DNA from: Chrysoperla carnea | Taxonomy: Eukaryota; Arthropoda; Insecta; Neuroptera; Chrysopidae | Length of the DNA: 64,000 nucleotides | Assembly: GCF_905475395.1 (NCBI RefSeq) | Contig: NC_058339.1 | Location: forward strand, 71,948,520-72,012,519 | Direction: 5' to 3' | Part shown: positions 48,744 through 60,289 of the stretch, piece by piece | How the letters are laid out: every line of letters begins with the position of its first letter | How positions within the stretch are numbered: the first letter of the stretch is position 1 | Program-made: the position numbers and the translations under genes | Notes under the pieces: generated by a model | Database searches by the model: none | Seen by the model: the letters and a program-made list of their open reading frames with translations, nothing else | What the model was told of the DNA's origin: nothing

Positions 48744-49340
48744 ACAAGTGAAAATAAACAATTGACTGAGTTAGTTGTTGAAATACCATGTATAGACAGT
48801 GCTGATTACGCATTTTTTTTACATGTAAGTAAAGAAAGATAAACAAACAAATACATACATAATACATGTAACGTATAAATTAAAAATATAAACAATAGGT
48901 ATCTGTATGTACATACTATATAATGTTTCTAAGCTAATTTGCACCCTCAAAGGTTAACAGTGATGCCTTCGAAAAAATATTTCAAACAAAAGTTGTTTAT
49001 TTTTTTTATAAGGAACATTTTCTGTATTTAAACTTTTGTTCTATCTCTAACAATTTACAAGATGAATCCTACGGAACTAATCCTTGAACTATGTTGCTCG
49101 TTTACTAACTCGGCTTCACTTTTTAAATTTCAGCACTCTATATTAAATTTCACCTTGATATCTCTCTTTTTTTTTCAGTTATCGTGTCGGACGGACGGGC
49201 AGGCAATCGAAAATCTACTAAATAGGAGATTTTATAAACACCTATACCAAAATTTTGTTCGTTGCATCAATATTTTTAAGCGTAGGAAACTTGAGACCAA
49301 AATCAATATACCTTGATATATTTCATAAATACATGGTATA
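48744..49340 (+). repeat. ACAAGTG-family repeat
   Basis: ACAAGTGAAAATAAACAATT to 'atacatggtata', about 597 bases and near full length. The 84-codon frame 49062-49316 lies wholly inside it and is therefore not a gene. Confidence 0.88.
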
Positions 49341-50188
49341 ACTGTGTCATTTACGTCTCTCTTTGGTATAGGTATTTTATGATACGGTAGAACCATAGTG
49401 ATTCAAGTTACATTTTTATAATTGTTTTAAATTGTTTTTAAGAGGAAATGAGTGATTTCTACTGAAAAAATAATATTCGTTTTTATACATACAAAAATTA
49501 ATACTTCATGATGGAAAAGTGATGCCAAATGCCAGTTTTCTCGAGTGTGATATAGAAGAATTCTATTTTTTTTTTCGTACTTACATCCCCAAATCTTTTT
49601 TCTTTTAAAGAAAATTGATACTAGGATCACTACCAGTCTACCATTGTCATAAGGTACTTCATTATTATACAACAGTCCAACCTCAATTTATGATGTTCGT
49701 GGTATATACATGTGTTAAATATATACATAATAATGGACTTGAACACAAGCAAATAAAAACAAAAAGAAAACAAATAAATAAACTAAAGCAGAATAAAATA
49801 AATACAAAAAAACGTGTAAACAAGTGAAATGCATCATAAATAGAACATATAAAAATGGAGTAACTACTATGATTATTATATGTTGTATGTATGAATGTAG
49901 GATTATGGAGTGTAGAGTAAGAGGAGAGTCATCTCTGCATATAAAAAGTGACCATCGTAAAGCATTAAATAAGGATGGCGCTGCTGTAGCAAAAGTGTAC
50001 ATTGTAAAAGATAAGCTCAAAGTACCTAATAAGAGTAGGATAGATGACTAAACAAAATTATAAGAGAAGGATAGAGAAGTTCAAATCAAACACCCTTTTG
50101 ATACTCAAGCGCCATTATAGTCACTTTATTTAATCCTATTTTGTGGACACTTTTTTAGTCAAACAGCCATAAGAGATGATACTCTTTT
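49341..50188. other. Spacer with short chance frames
   Basis: Overlapping short frames at 49427-50051 on both strands show no recognised motif. The stretch 49900-50040 is less A/T-biased and may be part of an unidentified repeat. Confidence 0.25.
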
Positions 50189-50360
50189 TAACCGACTTCA
50201 AACAAAAAAGGAGGAAGTTATTAATTCTACTGTATTTTTTTCAATTTTTTTATGTGTGTTACCTTAGAACTTTTAACTGGGTGAACCGATATTGATGATT
50301 CTTTATCTATTTGAAAGCTGGTGCTTTCCGTGTGGTCCCATTTTATTTTGGTCCAGTTCT
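50189..50360 (+). repeat. Dispersed repeat 'aaccgacttcaaacaaaaaa' type
   Basis: It opens 'ttaaccgacttcaaacaaaa' and continues 'ggaggaagttattaattcta', 'ttttaactgggtgaaccgat' and 'gaaagctggtgctttccgtg'. I recognise this arrangement as a widespread insect dispersed repeat, though its class is unknown to me. Confidence 0.5.
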
Positions 50361-50410
50361 GACAACGGTATGCATGAGAAAACCATAAAGGTCACCTAGT
50401 TGTCTTAGTC

Positions 50411-50668
50411 AACCCTTGTAGCTCAGTTGGTTAAGGCGTAACCAATTCCGTTCGCGGTATGCCTAGGGTAGCGTCACACCAAAAATTAATTTAATTAATA
50501 GTTGTGATGGGCTGGTGTAGTGCATGCTATATGCATGAAGGAGGTGCACTCAGTCTCTGAAAATAATTGAGGAGCTGATAAATGAAATTATCAGTGGAAA
50601 GGTGGTTAAGCACATATATGGTAAAACAATGGGCTTTGTGGACAGCCAATATAACCTAACCTAACCTA
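50411..50668 (+). mobile_element. tRNA-derived SINE, family 2, copy with damaged box B
   Basis: The head is 'gtagctcagttggttaaggc' (box A), followed by 'aaccaattccgt'. The box B region has been replaced by 'gtagcgtcacacc', so it can no longer promote transcription. The body 'ttaattaatagttgtgatgg' and 'ggaggtgcactcagtctctg' matches the 56.7 kb copy. It ends in about three CCTAA units (50648-50667), the complement of the TTAGG telomere motif. Confidence 0.8.
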
Positions 50669-51871
50669 ACTTAGTTGGCTTAGTCTAAACTTTTTCACCT
50701 GAATTGTCGTATTGCAGCGGCATTGTCGAAGCTATCTAGAGTCGGTATTGATTATAAAGACCTGACACGCTCGAAATAATATAATTTTTTTATTATAATT
50801 TTCAAATTTATGTCCGAAAATATGACTATAGACTAAAATATCATAGTTAAATTAAAATTTTTTTATTGTTCATAAAATTTAGGACCTCTAAAGTAACGGG
50901 TAACATGAATTCGAGGTATTAAAATAAATAATTATGTTACCGATGTTTTAATTGTTTCCATAAATAAGTTTATTTTAAAATTATTATAATTTTATGAGCT
51001 ATTGTTTTTATGAGAATACAAATTCTAGAATCAAGAAAAACGCAATATTTGAACATGAACTGAACGAGGATAAAATATTAATTAGGTCATCTACGATATT
51101 TTCATAAGGATTTGATGAAAATTGTATATATGACGGCCAAGATCGTACGAACAACTTTTCGGGAAAGTTAACCCAATAATTAAATAAAAAATAGTTATAG
51201 GTATAAATGTTAATATTTCGAGGTAGAAATTAACCTTTATCCTTGGAAAAATTCAAAATCAACATAAGTTCATTTGAGGAATAAAATGAATGTACTGTAG
51301 TGATGATAATAGTAATAAAATCAGTGATTTTTCGGTTCAATTTACTTTTTGATTCAGATTGCTCCTTAATTGTAGTTTCTTTCCTTAATTACAGATTAGT
51401 AGATTTATTAATTGTAGATATGTTTGATAAATAGTAGAGATAATGGAAATTGTCAAGTTATCGGAAAACTTTTCGACTGTGTGTACAGTCTCGCTTAAAT
51501 ATATACTTTTTTTCAATGCTGTTTTGCAATGCTTTATTTTTTTTAATGGATTTTGCCACACAATCTCATTAATTGGAACACTCTTGCCTTTTAGTGAGCC
51601 CTGACTATCGAGACTATGTAAGACTTCGACACAGTGAAAGGTAATTCTTCGTTACAATTGTTACGAAAATAACCATGGAAAAATGTTAACAATTGGTACA
51701 AAATATTTTTGGTTCTAATTTTTCTACATCCTGTGTTAATTTTAGTGTAGGAATTCATCTTATGATGCTTATGGTTCATCCATACCAACACATGTATCTT
51801 AGGTACATGAAGATAGTGTCGAGTTAAAGCTTTATTTTGAAGTGCTTACATTTTTATTTTTATGAAATGAA
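50669..51871. other. Intergenic A/T-rich region
   Basis: No feature is supported. Confidence 0.25.
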
Positions 51872-52568
51872 TATAGTGTGTCCCCGGATAGAGGTAACTA
51901 TACTTGTAAGTTTTCTTATTTTGCATTTTAAGAATAAAAGTCATTCTTTATAAAAAATTTTGCTTATTCTGAAAAGTATGTAGGCATATTTAAAACTTCT
52001 AAATAATGTACAGAGTAGCCAAAAAATTTAAATCAATATTTTTCTTTTTGGTAAACCACCCTTGCTTTTTATAAGTTGGCAAAATGTTATTCAGAAAATT
52101 TGCTCGCAATTCACAATTATTACTCTATACAAAATATCAAAAAGATCCGTGTATTTTAATTATAGGATCGTTTTTATTTGATCATAAGTTGTAATTACAA
52201 AAGAAAATAATAATAAATCAAATAACATGTACTATTCCAGAGTGTATTTTTTTTGTGGACTAGGTTAGAAAATTAAAAAGAAAATTTATTTTCTTGGATA
52301 AAAAAAACATTCATTAAGAATGGAATTGTCAAAGTATGAAATCTTCTTGAAATTCAGTCATGAATTTGAATCTTGAGTCATAATTGTTAATTCGAGCAAC
52401 TTTTCTTAATAACCTTTTGTCAACTTGGCTACCCTGTACATTATTCAGAAGTTTTTGCCAACATACTTTTCAGAATAAGCAAAATTTTTTATAAAGAATG
52501 ACTTTTTTTCTTTAAATGCAAAATAAGAAAATTTACTAATATACCTCTATCGGGGATACACTGTATAT
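51872..52568. mobile_element. Fold-back MITE-like element (about 697 bp)
   Basis: Arms of at least 150 bp are inverted copies: 'gtgtgtccccggatagaggt' against the complement of 'acctctatcggggatacact', then 'attctttataaaaaattttg' and 'cttattctgaaaagtatgt' in both. The pairing continues inwards past 'gtacag' plus 'tagcc'. There is no coding. An RNA through it would form a long hairpin. Confidence 0.85.
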
Positions 52569-53462
52569 ACAACAGTATTATGTTAACCATCTAATCAATT
52601 CATAGTCTTTCTCTCTTCCATATAATACCAGAATAAAACGTGCTCGTTGTTTTTCTATGTTTGTTGTTTGGGTACATAGTTTGTTAATCTGTTTATTAAT
52701 ACACATTTTTAGTGTTGTTTTTCATTTGTTAGATGTTTGTAGGTATTTTAAAAACCATGGTTTTTATTACCGTTCTGCAGATGAATCACCATTTAAATAT
52801 TTACAAAAGTTTTTATGAATATTTTTTTTTTTAAATTCATGCAGGGAAAACAAACTCCGCGTCCGACAAGCTTATTTCATTTGCAAAATTTACTTGTCGC
52901 GAGCAAATAATTATACCTAGAAAATCATACACAAAGCGAGAACCACTTTTTAATAAAAAAAATATTAGTACCTACCTCTAAAGTGCTCGTTCTATGCGGG
53001 TTTTCTACTAACTTGAGTATCAAAGGCATTTGAGCAACCCATTCGTGATTTTTTTGTCTGCTGGTGTTAGCTATGAAACAATTTGCATTTTGGTACATCG
53101 ATTTTTGTAATAACATGTATCATCGATTTTTGTAATTCAATACGTTGTTATAGCACATACATTGATTCTGGATGACCCCGGCCATCAAAATTCTAACGAC
53201 ACCTCGATGAACTAATGCAATATTAACTTTTTTGTCTCGTTATCTTGGCATAACTATTGCAACAACGCATCATTCGTAGGCGTCTGTATATTATTTTTCA
53301 TCGACTGTGGAACAACATAAAAAACGTATTGGTTTTTGAAAGGTTTCCTGAACCGTTTCAAAGTCGTATCAAATATATACGTTATCCAATAATCGATAAA
53401 AATTAAAATTTTCTTTATATCTGAAGTGTATAGAATCATTAAAATGCCCGAATTTAAATAAA
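52569..53462. other. Intergenic A/T-rich region
   Basis: No feature is supported before the next ACAAGTG copy. Confidence 0.25.
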
Positions 53463-53996
53463 ACAAGTGAAAACAAATAATTGACTGAGTTAATTACTCT
53501 GTCAGTGTTGATTACTCTGTCACATTACAAATACATACATGTCACACATACATAACTGATATACCCATATAATACATACTATACAATTCACGCCTAATTT
53601 GCGCCCTCACGGGTAAACAGTGATGCTTACGAAAAGATGTTTCAAACAAAAGTTTTTTATTTTTTGATAAGAAACATTTTTTACATTTAAACTTTTGTTC
53701 TATCTCTAACGGTTTACAAGATCCAAGATCAAGACCCAATTGACCTATGTTGCTCATTTACGAACTCGACCTCACTTTTTACGTCCTCAGTACGCTGTGA
53801 AAATTTTAGCTTGATATCTTTTTTCGTTTTTTAGTTATTGTGGACGGACGGAGGGACGGACAACCGGAAATGGACTAATTAGGTGATTTTATGAACACCT
53901 ATACCAAAATTTTATTCGTAGCATCAATATTTTTAAGCGTTACAAACTAAGGACTAAACTTAATATACCTTGCATATTACATATATGCATGGTATA
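53463..53996 (+). repeat. ACAAGTG-family repeat
   Basis: ACAAGTGAAAACAAATAATT to 'atgcatggtata'. Its end 'ttacatatatgcatggtata' is the intact version of the site broken by the Helitron at 36.2 kb. An opposed copy begins 138 bases further on, so the pair forms a large imperfect inverted repeat. Confidence 0.88.
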
Positions 53997-54134
53997 AAAA
54001 AGATAATTAATACCTGGAAGCTGTTATTAATGAAACCACATTTTTCATCAAAAACTAATTGAATATTGATTATGGTTTTCCTGGAAATGAATGTAATTAA
54101 CTTGTTTATTCTAAACCGTTACTCCTTTACTTTT

Positions 54135-54707
54135 TATACCATGTATATATGAAATATATCAAGGTATACTAAGCTTAGCCCCATGTTTGTAACGCTTTTA
54201 AATATTGATGCTACGAACAAAATTTTGGTATGGGTGTTTATTCAATCCATTTCAGGTTGTCTACCTTTCTACCGCTAAGCACGATAATTTAAAAACAAAT
54301 AGAAATATTAAGCTGAAATACAAAATTTATAGCGTGCTACGGACGTTAAAAGTGAGGTCGAGTTGATCAAAATGAGCGACATAGGTCGTTCACGGTCTTG
54401 GGTTCGTAAGACTTATCTTGTTAACCGTTAGAGATATAACAAAAGTATAGTAACATAAAAAATGTTTGTTATAAAAAAATAAACAACCTACGTTTGAAAA
54501 TGTGAGGGTGGAAATTAGGTTAAAAACATTATATAGTATTTAGGCAGATAATTCAAATATTTTAAATTTATACGTTACATATATTATGTGTGTGTTTGTT
54601 TGTTTATTACTATATTCACTGAGGAAGTGAGAGGAAAGATTCTTTTTTAACTGTCTGTGTAAGTGTATTTCAACAATTAACGCTGTCAATTGTTCATTTT
54701 CACTTGT
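54135..54707 (-). repeat. ACAAGTG-family repeat
   Basis: TATACCATGTATATATGA to 'cattttcacttgt'. It has the (GTTT)n and 'gaggaagtgagaggaaag' module seen in the 47.5 kb copy. Confidence 0.87.
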
Positions 54708-55597
54708 TTAAATAATTATAAAGCTCAATCAATGTTTGATAATACATTACAAGCATATTTAAAAAAAAAATATAGCGACACTTGTGTTTTTCTTCAAAAG
54801 TAGAAGGGTTTATGATTTAAAAGTATCAGATTGATATTTTCGGTTGTATTACTTGTATTTTAACACGCTTGTACTAGCTTTACTTATAATTAACAAGGTA
54901 AGACGAATGAAGAAATCAATTTACAGTTACTTCTAAGTTTATTTACTTTACTCTAATTAATTATTAATTAATTAACTTGAAAACTTGCTTACGTATCAAG
55001 ATCCAATGACAATACAATAATATAATAATTTTATGCCACTATCCTAACCAGAATCAGCGGGAATAATCTTATCTTTAGTATACTTTAATAATATTATCGT
55101 GAAATTTTAATAGTGTTGTTAAGGAGGGCCTGGTGTTATGTCTAGGGTTCTCATTCCTCAAGTCAAAGATAATAAGATGTATTGTAATGTAAAATTCAAA
55201 GCGTGGGGTAATGTAAAACGAATGTAAAGAGCACCTTGTTTCAAAAATTTTCGATTGTTATTAGGTAAAAATTGAATATCCTTAATTAAAAAGGTCCAGT
55301 TTATTATACTTTGCCTTTTGTGTGTTTAGTTTATAGTGAAAATTTATTGCAATATAAATATCTCATACATTTCCGTTTCACATTTACAGTATTAGGTATA
55401 TTCTTACCCTTCTACGCTATATTACACACAGAAGTATAATAAAATAGTTTGAAAACCACTGTTATAAAACTAACTTGTATATTACGTAGATATCATTATA
55501 GACCGCAGGCTCCCCAATTGGCAATATAATACGCAAGAAATCTTTGTGGCAAGGCGTTTTCTTTAATGATATTTAAATTTTTCATGTTCAAATTGCT
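54708..55597. other. Intergenic A/T-rich region
   Basis: No feature is supported. Confidence 0.25.
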
Positions 55598-55928
55598 TTA
55601 AGCTTCAAATTGATAAAGAACTGTTTTTAAATTGAATACTTCTTTAGCCGTGTGGAAAGATTTTCTATAAATGTGTTTTAGTAAGGAGATAAAAATTCTA
55701 GTTTGGTGGTCACCATGGTTTAGATTTCCACCTCGAAAACGACATGCATTCCACATTGAAAACCCTAGTTCACGACAGATCACTGAAGTTTGTACAACTC
55801 GGGGCACAGTCAATCCTTGGATGGGAAAGCGCATGAGAACATTGTGTGATGTTGCCTTTTTATTAAATTTTATTTTTATTAAGCAGCTCTATTATAAAAC
55901 CATAGCAAACATGGCCGGGGCTAGCTAG
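55598..55928 (+). mobile_element. Possible Helitron-like fragment ending in CTAG
   Basis: The plus strand ends GGCCGGGGCTAGCTAG followed by T, similar to the CTAG-T end of the other Helitron-like elements here. The block is richer in GC than its flanks and open in both directions (plus 55671-55928, minus 55598-55834), without recognised protein motifs. No 5' end was located and the 3' hairpin is weak, so another element class is possible. Confidence 0.35.
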
Positions 55929-56682
55929 TATGATAATTATTTCACTTTTCAAATTATGAAATATCAATTATTCATAGTATAATTAATGTGAAATAAAAAA
56001 AAATACAGTTATTTCAATGTTTTAAGTCTTTACTTCGGTCAGCACTTCTCATGACTGCCTATCATTTTTTTTTGTTATTCTAACTGTTAACCAATACTTG
56101 AAAATTGCACATTTCTGAATAACGTCTAATGGGGATTCGTTTTATTGAACGCTGATTGGGCTCAGTCAAATATTTATCGGGTCTTCTCACTATCGAAGTT
56201 TTCTTTATAGGGATAAGTAAGAAATTATCCAACAAGACATAAAGAGTAGGTTTTTTAGGCGTGAGCTTGCGGTCTATTATTTATGTAATAATTTGTATGG
56301 GTATGTACGTACATAAAACAGTCATAAACCATTCACTATACTGCAGAGGAAATTTTTTATCTATAATCTAATAATTTTTTCAAAATTGAATTTTATTTTC
56401 CTAGATTATTAAATTATGTATTTTGTAATATTTTATCATTTGTATTACTAAAATATTTGTAGATACTGATTTTAAAATGACATATTTTATATTCATTTAT
56501 GATCTTGTATATTTTCTACTTTATTAAATAGGAAATGTCTAGCAATATTTTTTTTAGTATTTATATTTTAACGTGTGTCACAAAATTATTATTTTTACGT
56601 TACTAGAAAGAAGAGTTTAAGTGTGTCAATTCTTAATATTTTTAAAGCCTTCAATTTTAACGAATCTTAAGTTTTTTACATG
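55929..56682. other. Intergenic A/T-rich region
   Basis: No feature is supported. Confidence 0.25.
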
Positions 56683-56900
56683 TCGCTCTATTAGCTCAGT
56701 TGGTTAGAGCATAACCAATTCCGTCTGCGGTATGCTTAGGGTTACGGGTTCGATTTTCGTCGTCGCAACAAAATTAATTTAATTAATAGTTGTGATGGGC
56801 TGGTGTGGTACATGGTATACTCATGCAGGAGGTGCACTCAGCCTCTGAAATTGAGGAACTGATAAATGAATCACAATGGGCTCTATAGCCTAAGTGATAG
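56683..56900 (+). mobile_element. tRNA-derived SINE, family 2, copy with both Pol III boxes
   Basis: Box A is TTAGCTCAGTTGG and box B is GGGTTCGATTTTC, about 45 bases apart. The body ('ttaattaatagttgtgatgg', 'ggaggtgcactcagcctctg', 'gataaatgaa') is as in the 50.4 kb copy. The CCTAA tail is absent. The cloverleaf is not convincing, so it is a SINE head, not a tRNA gene. Confidence 0.8.
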
Positions 56901-56978
56901 TTATAGAGGTAAGCGAAAAAATTAAGAACCAAAAAAATGCCAGATATAAATTGTAGACAGATCACTTGTTGCAAGATT

Positions 56979-57010
56979 TGGCTCATATGATGATAAAATC
57001 ATATGAGCCA
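56979..57010. repeat. Perfect 13-bp-arm hairpin
   Basis: TGGCTCATATGAT and ATCATATGAGCCA are separated by six bases. A second smaller hairpin (CACTTCAT/ATGAAGTG) follows within 20 bases. Confidence 0.6.
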
Positions 57011-57292
57011 CATACACACTTCATAATACACATGAAGTGAAGTGCAAAGGTTTATAAAATGGATATAAAGTTTTTCCAGAGCTCATCTTAGAGCAAAAGC
57101 ACGAAGTCTAGATATTTTGAAGCTATGAATAATATATGTTTAATACATCTACTGCAATGGAATTTTGTTTGATACAGGATAAAAAAGAATATCGATTTCC
57201 AAACTTTGTTAATTGACATACCCTTTAAGGACCACCCTTCGACAGTAATAGAAAAAAATAAATTAGTAGATAATGATCTGATCAAAAATTTC

Positions 57293-57493
57293 AGCATGCT
57301 ATAGTTAACGAAACATATTATTATATAAAAAAAAATTGAATACCTTCTTACCGATCAATTTAGAGAATAATTCTCATAACAGGCTATGCTATTTAATGTA
57401 TTTTTAATTAATTAATTACCCTCTTAATTCATCGGTAAGGTATCCAAATTTCTGTTTCACTTAATAATATGCTTCGTTAACTATAACATGCTA
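57293..57493. mobile_element. Palindromic MITE-like element (about 200 bp)
   Basis: The left end AGCATGCTATAGTTAACGAA and the complement of the right end AGCATGTTATAGTTAACGAA differ by one base. The arms go on for about 70 bases ('ataccttcttaccgatcaat' against the complement of 'attcatcggtaaggtat'). Confidence 0.8.
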
Positions 57494-58239
57494 AATTTTA
57501 GATAATTATTACTGCTGAGTCATTTTCCATAAGGTTTTAGCTTAAAAATAATTGATCAGGCATTAAATTAGTCTCGATTTTCGTCCTAGAAAATGTATTT
57601 TGTTCAAGAGGTAACATTTTTTCCCGATCTCTTCGAGTTTTTCTAAGGGTTGTTTCCCTCAAAAAAATTCAGATTGAGTTTTATGTCTCGCACTTTATTG
57701 TAAATCATGTTTCTGGGGCATTTGACCCAAAAATTATGCAAATCTACTTGAAAGTACGATCGAAATTAAAATACAATAGAAAGTTTTCGAAATAATTAAG
57801 TGTTAACATTTTTGAATTCGAAAAATGCGATATTAAAGAGGTTATGAACTACCCTCGTTTTGGAGCGCTCTTTATGTGTGGCTAGGAAATTTTCATTAGG
57901 TATATCTTAATTAAAAGTTTTACATTCACATTTTAGTTTAATGTGGAACTTTTCCATCTATTTCTCTTAATACATAACGTATATAAACTGTCACATGACT
58001 GTTATATTGCTTATTTGCTAGTAATCATATTGTAAATATCTGCAGTTTTTCAATTATAGAAATATCAGTTTTATATAAAAGTAAATAAACTTTTACCTTT
58101 AGGAGAAATTATTTAATACGAGCTGCCACTCAATCTGCCGTTGGTTTGAATCAATTTTTATACGTTATATTTACTTTAGAATTTTAAAATATTTATTTGA
58201 TTAGTAAACCAAAAGCCGATATAACCGTTTTAAAATTAA
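57494..58239. other. Intergenic A/T-rich region
   Basis: No feature is supported. Confidence 0.25.
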
Positions 58240-58545
58240 TAATGTTTATACAAGTTTGTAAAGCTTAGAAATATTGATGATACGGACAAAATGTTGTTGT
58301 GGATGTTCATTTCCAGCTGTCCGCCTGTCTATCCGCCACCACGAAATGGATAGACGGGCTAGTAATTAGTCTATTGATTATAATTTTATACCAAACCTAT
58401 CGGATAATATGAAGGGGGCAAATAGGAATTTTTTCGAAATTTGTAAAGGTGGCCAGAAAGTCACCATTTTATTTGACATCAATTTCTTTGTTTTTAATAC
58501 AAGGTATTTCAACAATGAACTTAGTAAATTATATATTTTCACGTG
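58240..58545 (-). repeat. ACAAGTG-family repeat, highly degenerate copy
   Basis: 'acaagtttgtaaagcttaga' and 'aatattgatgatac' match the family start, and 'gtccgcctgtctatccgcc' its (CTGT) tract. 'aaggtatttcaacaatgaac' and 'attttcacgtg' match its end. The middle is mostly missing. Confidence 0.55.
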
Positions 58546-59246
58546 TTTTTTTTTTATTCTAAGAAATATTTTCCCTTTTCTCTTTAGTCTTTTTATATTT
58601 TCTTAAAAAGTTGGTGGAAACCCTAGTAGAATATTCTGTGATTTGCGTACCATAGAAGAAACTGTGGCACTGGGAAGATCGATAAGGTCGAGGTGACTAC
58701 AACGCCATTTTTTGTCTATTGTTTTGGCTGTATAATAAAAAATATGCCTCTATTTCGAATTTTAGAAGGATTTTTGTTTGTTTTAGATAAGGAGAAAGGC
58801 GAATACTCAAGCCTTTTTGATGCCATTTTCTAGTTGAACTAAACATTTTAATGTCACAGGGTAGACGGCGTCGAATACATTTGAAACTCTTAAACTTGGG
58901 GCAAAATGGTGGGGAATTTATTGGAATATATTTTCTACTAAACATAAAAAAAAAGAACAAAAAATATTGATACCATAAGAAAGTCAAAGGAAAAAGAGTA
59001 AAATAGTAAGCTTGAAAATAAAGAAGTTGGAAAGTAAATATTCGGAGACTTGAAAGGAAATTTAGACATTCAAAATAGATAATCGAATAAGGGCTGCTAT
59101 TGATTCGGAAGATTTTTTTGTATTGAAGACGAGGACATAAAAATTTACATTTTTGCAAACGACACGCAATTGACTAAGTTATTTATTTTTAGTCTTGATC
59201 AAATAAATCATTTTATCTATTAGTCCGCTGAAAATAATGTTTTCAC
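58546..59246. other. Spacer with a 153-codon chance frame on the minus strand
   Basis: The minus frame 58697-59158 is the longest single frame after 22 kb but is dominated by Phe, Leu, Lys and Ile and shows no domain. The stretch 58620-58890 is less A/T-biased and may be an old repeat. Confidence 0.3.
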
Positions 59247-59904
59247 GAAAAAAAAAAACTAAAAAAAAGGAAGGTTTCGGTATCTAATTTAAAACCCTAC
59301 TAACGAGCAGTCCTAAAAGTGCTAGGGTTGCGTTATATAACGTTATATGCATACATAAAAAAACGATTTTTGGCCGATAACTCGGAGACCACCAACTTTA
59401 TGAAAAATAGTTTCCAAAAATAATTGTCGATAATTTTTTTCCCAAAAAAAAATATAGATTCAAAAATTTTGATATCTTCTATTTCCTAAAAATCGGGAAA
59501 AACGGCCAAATATATATACTTATGTGCTAATTATCGGAATTGTTTACTCTACATTTTTTTTAGAAAAAAAACTTTCGTTTGTAATTTTTGTTTATAAAAT
59601 CAATTAGTTTCAAGATATTGTTAATTATTATACAAATATATTTGGCCATTTTTCTTAATTTTCTAAAAGCTAAAGATATCGAAATTGTATACTCTACATT
59701 TTTTTTAGAGAAAAAAATTTCCGACAATTTTTGTTGGAAATTGTTTTTCATAAAGTTGATGGTTTCTGAGATATGGGCCAAAAATTGTTTTTTTTTATGT
59801 AGACATAGCGTTAATTAACGCAACCCTAGCACTTCTGAGATTAAGCGTTAGGGGGGTCTTAAACTAGATGCCAAAACCTTCCTTCTTTTTTAGTTTTTTT
59901 TTTC
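59247..59904. mobile_element. Fold-back MITE-like element (about 658 bp)
   Basis: The outer tips 'actaaaaaaaaggaaggttt' and 'aaaccttccttcttttttag' pair. They are followed by 'gctagggttgcgtta' against 'taacgcaaccctagc', then 'cgatttttggcc' against 'ggccaaaaattg'. The interior is A/T-rich with repeated 'actctacattttttttaga' at about 59547 and 59691. The opposed frames 59560-59781 (minus) and 59588-59818 (plus) arise from this structure. Confidence 0.8.
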
Positions 59905-60289
59905 CCTTTGAATTCATAAATTCGCTTATTTTCAGTTACTTTAAACGGCCTATATATGAGAGAACTTTTTCATGAGTTTATGCGTTCAAATTTTGGATTA
60001 ATAATCTGTATCTACTAAAATTTATTGAAACAATTAATAATTATATTGAAGTATAAAACAATTATGGATCAATCAACAATAATGGATGCATAATAATTAT
60101 GTTTTATATTCAACATCCCACATTAAATCTACATAGAATTGCATATTTTCTATTTATAAAATGAATAATAATAGAGATAGAAACTTGTTGATATAATTAT
60201 ATAGTTCTAATAACAACACCATTAATAAACAAGATTGTATTGGATATGACCATAAGAGACCCACAATAATAATAACATTTTATCTATAC

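Noticed and set aside
49062..49316. 84-codon frame
   Set aside because: Lies entirely inside an ACAAGTG-family repeat and is not open in the other copies.
49824..50051. 75-codon frame with less A/T-biased end
   Set aside because: No motif, overlaps opposite-strand frames, and no supporting splice signals. Possibly a repeat fragment.
50648..50667. Telomere or subtelomere
   Set aside because: Only about three CCTAA units at the end of a SINE. A true telomere would have long arrays.
55598..55928. Opposed 78- and 85-codon frames as genes
   Set aside because: Overlapping frames on both strands in a repeat-like block that ends in CTAG. Neither shows a known domain.
56683..56770. tRNA gene
   Set aside because: No convincing acceptor or anticodon stem, and the same body follows at 50.4 kb, so it is a SINE head.
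58697..59158. 153-codon minus-strand open frame
   Set aside because: Biased Phe/Leu/Lys/Ile composition typical of A/T-rich chance frames, no recognised domain, no upstream context, and part of the stretch looks like old repeat.
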